This document shows, one piece after another, positions 7,099-10,176 of a DNA stretch of 10,176 nt. The stretch comes from Actinomycetota bacterium (lineage in GTDB: Bacteria > Actinomycetota > Actinomycetes > Nanopelagicales > Nanopelagicaceae). The stretch covers positions 1-10,176 of the forward strand of contig RFRA01000026.1 in NCBI GenBank assembly GCA_009924725.1. Reading direction: 5' to 3'. The first letter of the stretch is position 1, and each line of letters starts with the position of its first letter. The translations under genes were made by a program, and so were the position numbers. The notes beneath the pieces are model-generated. The model was not told the origin of the DNA and ran no database searches. It saw nothing but the letters and a program-made list of their open reading frames with translations.

Positions 7099-8210
7099 GC
7101 TATCCCCTTTATGGTTTCTTCAGCAATGGCAGGCGCCAAAGTGTTTCCGCGGCCACCAGGGCCAGTTACAGAAATAATGTTTGGTGCGATTTGGCGACGA
7201 TCACAGATTGCCTGATCGGTACGTTGGCTATAAACACCCGACCAGCGTTTTGCAATCGGTGGCAATTGATGACCGATTAATCCACTCGCTATATTGTGTA
7301 GATATTGATAAGGCTTCTCATCTAGTTTGAAATCAAATGGTTCGTCATATGCGTGAGTATCACCAATAGTTAGCGTGCCGTCTGCTCGCTGCACCAAGAG
7401 CAATTGCATATGGTGTTCACGAGCAACTGGGTGTTGCTCTGGCAAGTTATCTAGTTCAGGCACTTCGTAACCTGGGTAATAGCGCATTGAATCACCATCG
7501 GCTATAGAAGTAGTTAACTTCTCAGAAAATACTTCGGTACTCATCATCTGCAAATAAACTCGTCGAATTGGCGCGCTATCAAACTGCTCTTTGAATAATG
7601 AAGAGTGATCGGCTCCGGGGCAGAGAATTAAGTAGTCGCCCTCGAAAAGTTCACCATTGCGAGAAATTGCAACGACTTTTCCATCATCGCGTTTTACTTC
7701 AGTTACATCTAGATGATTGCGCCATTTATATTTTGGATTTACAAATAATTTTTCTCGTAGTGAATGCAATACTGAACCAGGTTCAACTGCTGCATCGAGC
7801 GGGCACCAGAGCGATGCGATGAAATTTCCTTTTAGTACCGGGTTGATCTTTCTTGTTTCTTCTTTACTTAATAGCGTCCAACCACGAGCGCTGGCATCTT
7901 CTTTGAGTAAGCAAGCTTTCATCACATCTACTTCAGCCTCTGAGGCCGCCAAAGTAAGTGAACCGTTAGGGCGAAAAATTAACTCGGGAATCTCATAGCT
8001 AATCTCGCCCCATAATTCGCGAGCTCTGATTGTTGCAGTGAGTTCATCACCGCTGCGCCGGCCGCTAACCCAAATTAGGCCAAAATTTCTAACTGAGGCA
8101 CTTTGCGGCTCGGCATCTCGTTCTAAATGAATTACTTCGTGGCCAGCTTTTAGGGCGAAATAGGCATGCGCGGTGCCGATAATTCCACCCCCGACCACGA
8201 TTATTCGCAT
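7095..8210 (-). CDS. FAD-dependent oxidoreductase, DAO family (aminophosphonate oxidase candidate)
   Basis: First gene of the operon, 371 residues. The N-terminal Rossmann motif VGGGIIG (6-12) and E30 at the end of the second strand bind FAD; the C-terminal GPGGRGNTLAPAIAEE (350-365) completes the flavin site. The segment VRNFGLIWVSG (40-50) is characteristic of the group named HpnW/TIGR03364, known for adjacency to phosphonatase-like HAD enzymes. The family relates to deaminating amino-acid and sarcosine-type oxidases, so the likely reaction is oxidation of the C-N bond of an aminophosphonate (2-aminoethyl-, N-methylated or 1-hydroxy-2-aminoethylphosphonate), giving the aldehyde used by the next enzyme. 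No signal peptide is seen, so it should act in the cytoplasm. The ATG has only a weak GATGG ribosome site. It is transcribed divergently from the acyl-CoA dehydrogenase gene. Confidence 0.9.
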   Translation of the reverse strand: MRIIVVGGGIIGTAHAYFALKAGHEVIHLERDAEPQSASVRNFGLIWVSGRRSGDELTATIRARELWGEISYEIPELIFRPNGSLTLAASEAEVDVMKACLLKEDASARGWTLLSKEETRKINPVLKGNFIASLWCPLDAAVEPGSVLHSLREKLFVNPKYKWRNHLDVTEVKRDDGKVVAISRNGELFEGDYLILCPGADHSSLFKEQFDSAPIRRVYLQMMSTEVFSEKLTTSIADGDSMRYYPGYEVPELDNLPEQHPVAREHHMQLLLVQRADGTLTIGDTHAYDEPFDFKLDEKPYQYLHNIASGLIGHQLPPIAKRWSGVYSQRTDQAICDRRQIAPNIISVTGPGGRGNTLAPAIAEETIKGIA

Positions 8211-8224
8211 GAGAACACCATCTC

Positions 8225-8250
8225 TAACTCTGATTAACAGCAGGTTTAAC
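8225..8250 (-). promoter_or_regulatory. Spaced GTTA direct repeats upstream of the phosphonate operon
   Basis: On the minus strand GTTA occurs three times (starting at 8250, 8238 and 8228), with steps of 12 and 10 bases; the first and third sit in the same GAGTTA context 22 bases apart. An 11-base rhythm is typical of the direct-repeat sites of OmpR/PhoB-class regulators, including actinobacterial PhoP and RegX3. Resemblance to GTTCACC-type Pho units is partial. The repeats lie 14-40 bases before the oxidoreductase start codon. Only a suggestion; no confident -10/-35 pair was found on this strand. Confidence 0.25.
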
Positions 8251-8257
8251 TCAGGCT

Positions 8258-8274
8258 AAGGTCTGGCAAACCTT
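8258..8274. repeat. Short inverted repeat AAGGT-N7-ACCTT in the divergent region
   Basis: Two 5-base arms, AAGGT (8258-8262) and ACCTT (8270-8274), flank CTGGCAA between the divergent genes. On the minus strand the centre contains TTGCCA, a 5/6 match to a -35 box, but no matching -10 follows at 16-18 bases. It could be an operator half or chance. Confidence 0.25.
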
Positions 8275-8290
8275 GGCGAGTGCACTTGCC
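8275..8290. promoter_or_regulatory. 16-bp near-palindrome overlapping the fadE5 -35 box (candidate operator)
   Basis: GGCGAGTGCACTTGCC is symmetric at 14 of 16 positions, with a perfect AGTGCACT core. Its right end (TTGCC) forms most of the -35 box of the acyl-CoA dehydrogenase promoter, so a dimeric repressor bound here would block that promoter. Which regulator binds is unknown; fatty-acid dehydrogenase genes are often under TetR- or GntR-family control, but I do not recognise the motif. Confidence 0.45.
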
Positions 8291-8320
8291 TAAGTTACTG
8301 ATGGGTAGCATTATTTGCCC
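8286..8320 (+). promoter_or_regulatory. Leaderless-type promoter of the acyl-CoA dehydrogenase gene
   Basis: TTGCCT (8286-8291) and CATTAT (8309-8314) are separated by exactly 17 bases, each matching 4/6 of the vegetative sigma consensus. Six bases separate the -10 box from the ATG at 8321, so transcription would start on or next to the A of the start codon. No Shine-Dalgarno is present, which agrees with a leaderless mRNA, a common arrangement in Actinobacteria. Confidence 0.6.
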
Positions 8321-10144
8321 ATGAGCCATTACATAGCCAATCTGCGCGATATTGAATTCTGCCTCTTTGACCTCCTAGGCAGAGAAAAAGTTATGGGCAC
8401 TGCCCCATATGGTGATGTCGATCGTAATACCGCCATCGGAATGCTCGAAGAAATGAAACGTCTTTGTGAAAACGATCTAGCTGCATCTTTCGTTGAAGGC
8501 GATCGCGTTGGTGCAATTCTAAATAAAGAAACTGGAAATGTAACGCTGCCGGAAAGTTTTAAAAAATCGTACAAGGCTTACGTTGACGGCGAATGGTGGC
8601 GTCTTGATGCACCAGTTGATTTAGGTGGAATGAAAGTTCCACCATCGGTGCGTTGGGCAATGGCTGAAATGGTTCTAGGTTCAAACCCGGCAATTCATAT
8701 TTATGCTTCAGGATATGCGTTCGCACAAGTTGCTTATGTTTTAGGAACTGAACCACAGAAGAAAATGGCAAAGTTCATGGTTGAAAAGCACTGGGGTGCA
8801 ACTATGCAACTCACTGAACCAGATGCTGGTTCTGATGTTGGTGCCGGTCGCACGAAAGCTGTTCAGCAACCTGATGGAACTTGGCACATTACTGGCACCA
8901 AGCGTTACATCACTTCAGGGGACGCGGATTTCTACGACAACGTAATGCACTTTGTGCTTGCTCGTCGTGAAGGTGGTGGCCCAGGAACAAAGGGGCTCTC
9001 ATTATTCTTAATTCCAAAGTTTATGTTTGATTTAGAAACTGGTGAACTCGGTAAGCGCAATGGAGTTTATGTAACATCGCTCGAAGATAAAATGGGCCTT
9101 AACGTTTCAGCCACCTGCGAAGTTAATCTAGGTGAGAAAGAGCCAGCCGTCGGTTACTTACTAGGTGAAGTGCACGACGGTATTGCGCAGATGTTTAAAG
9201 TTATTGAATTCGCGCGCATGATGGTTGGAACCAAAGCAATTGCCACACTTTCGGCTGGTTACCAACAGGCACTGTTGTACGCAAAGCAACGCATTCAGGG
9301 TGGCGACATGAAAGTTATGAACGATAAAGCTAGCCCGCGCGTGGAAATTATTCGCCACCCAGATGTGCGCCGTTCGCTGATGGTGCAGAAGTCATATAGC
9401 GAAGGTATGCGTGCGCTAGTGCTTTACGCCGCATCTATTCAAGACGAAATCGAACTTGCAATTAAGGTAGGCGACGCTGATCGCACCAAAGATATGGAAG
9501 CTCTAAATGATTTACTGCTTCCAGTTGTTAAGGGTTACGGTTCTGAAAAATCATGGACACTTCTTGGAACTGAATCACTACAAACATTTGGTGGCGCTGG
9601 CTTCACTCGTGATTGGCCACTTGAGCAATATGTGCGCGATGCCAAGATCGATACTTTGTATGAAGGCACAACTGCAATTCAGGGTCTTGACTTCTTCTTC
9701 CGTAAAATTGTTAAAGATGGTGGCCGCGCAATTGGCTTACTTGGTAAAGAAATTAAATCATTTGCCGAAACTGGTGGCGCACATGCTGCTCAAAAAGAAG
9801 CACTTCTTAAAGCACTCGGTGACTTAAATGCCATTGTCGCTACTTTGGTAGGACACGCAATGGAATCTCAAAGCGATGCCGAAAAGATTTACACTGTTGG
9901 TTTAAATACTTCGCGCTGCTTAATGGCCGTTGGCGACATCATTACCGCTTGGTTGCTATTGCGTCAGGCAGATATTGCCCTTGAAAAGATTCCAACTGCA
10001 GGCAAAGATCTTGAGTTCTATAACGGCAAAATCGCCTCAGCTAATTTCTTTGTCACCAATTACTTGCCACACATCACAGCTGATCGCAAAATTATCGAAG
10101 CAACCGATAATTCGATCATGAACATCTCAGACGCAGCCTTCTAG
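8321..10144 (+). CDS. fadE5: Acyl-CoA dehydrogenase, FadE5 type
   Basis: FAD enzyme for the first step of fatty-acid beta-oxidation (acyl-CoA to trans-2-enoyl-CoA). The 607 residues align along their length with my recollection of mycobacterial FadE5 (about 611), including the start MSHY. This and the leaderless promoter are why I use the ATG at 8321 rather than the in-frame TTG at 8315. Landmarks: TEPDAGSDVGAGRTK (165-179) in the flavin/substrate region, KMGLNVSATCE (257-267), the QTFGGAGF FAD-binding turn (421-428), and catalytic base E448 in YEGTTAIQ, next to E447 of the mycobacterial enzyme. A C-terminal extension of about 130 residues beyond the basic ACAD fold, ending ISDAAF, is typical of this long subgroup. 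FadE5-type enzymes accept a broad chain-length range. The gene is transcribed away from the phosphonate operon and seems functionally unrelated. Confidence 0.96.
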   Translation: MSHYIANLRDIEFCLFDLLGREKVMGTAPYGDVDRNTAIGMLEEMKRLCENDLAASFVEGDRVGAILNKETGNVTLPESFKKSYKAYVDGEWWRLDAPVDLGGMKVPPSVRWAMAEMVLGSNPAIHIYASGYAFAQVAYVLGTEPQKKMAKFMVEKHWGATMQLTEPDAGSDVGAGRTKAVQQPDGTWHITGTKRYITSGDADFYDNVMHFVLARREGGGPGTKGLSLFLIPKFMFDLETGELGKRNGVYVTSLEDKMGLNVSATCEVNLGEKEPAVGYLLGEVHDGIAQMFKVIEFARMMVGTKAIATLSAGYQQALLYAKQRIQGGDMKVMNDKASPRVEIIRHPDVRRSLMVQKSYSEGMRALVLYAASIQDEIELAIKVGDADRTKDMEALNDLLLPVVKGYGSEKSWTLLGTESLQTFGGAGFTRDWPLEQYVRDAKIDTLYEGTTAIQGLDFFFRKIVKDGGRAIGLLGKEIKSFAETGGAHAAQKEALLKALGDLNAIVATLVGHAMESQSDAEKIYTVGLNTSRCLMAVGDIITAWLLLRQADIALEKIPTAGKDLEFYNGKIASANFFVTNYLPHITADRKIIEATDNSIMNISDAAF

Positions 10145-10156
10145 CCATTCGTTTTT

Positions 10157-10174
10157 AGTAACTAATCAGTTACT
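10157..10174 (+). terminator. Small hairpin after the acyl-CoA dehydrogenase gene (weak terminator candidate)
   Basis: AGTAACT, loop AATC, then AGTTACT make a perfect 7-bp stem 12 bases after the stop codon. The stem is AT-rich and the T run (GTTTTT) lies before it rather than after it. The window ends 2 bases past the stem, so a downstream T tract cannot be checked. Confidence 0.3.
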
Positions 10175-10176
10175 CT

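Noticed and set aside
8315..8320. TTG start for the acyl-CoA dehydrogenase (609 residues)
   Set aside because: Mycobacterial FadE5 starts MSHY, matching the ATG at 8321, and the -10 box position points to a leaderless transcript beginning there.
1..10176. CRISPR array, tRNA/rRNA, insertion sequence or prophage signal
   Set aside because: No regular repeats, tRNA-like cloverleaf arms, transposase or integrase sequences were found.

Overview
The window looks like a chromosomal segment of a low-to-mid GC actinobacterium. Three proteins resemble mycobacterial homologues closely: the Dcd, the FadE5-type acyl-CoA dehydrogenase (which even starts MSHY), and a metallophosphoesterase of an actinobacterial long-insert family. 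The base composition is well below that of most soil Actinobacteria. Genes are tightly packed and often overlap by 1-8 bases. This fits a streamlined aquatic lineage such as the freshwater acI/Nanopelagicales group, but that placement is inference.

Layout: nine genes on the minus strand run from about 8210 down to the left edge, and one gene on the plus strand runs from 8321 to 10144. A divergent intergenic region of 110 bases separates the two. In transcription order the minus-strand genes are an FAD-dependent amine/amino-acid-type oxidoreductase, a phosphonatase-like HAD hydrolase, an exported substrate-binding protein, two ABC permeases, an ABC ATPase, a metallophosphoesterase, dcd, and lemA (cut by the window edge). 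The first seven look like one functional operon for import and breakdown of an organophosphonate. The last two are housekeeping genes. No gap without a gene exceeds 300 bases.

Proposed working of the operon (inference from family and context): the binding protein captures an aminophosphonate, and the permease pair with the ATPase imports it. The metallophosphoesterase may strip an ester group. The FAD enzyme oxidatively deaminates the aminophosphonate to a 2-oxoethylphosphonate. The HAD enzyme, which keeps the Schiff-base lysine (K59), then cleaves the C-P bond to release phosphate. No phnW transaminase, phnA or C-P lyase gene is present in the window.

The most notable non-gene signal is a textbook intrinsic terminator (perfect 12-bp stem, 8-nt loop, T7 tract) inside codons 7-20 of the first permease gene, just after the binding-protein gene. 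It probably sets the binding-protein:permease ratio. The divergent region holds a good leaderless-type promoter for the acyl-CoA dehydrogenase gene, with a 16-bp near-palindrome covering its -35 box, and spaced GTTA repeats on the operon side.
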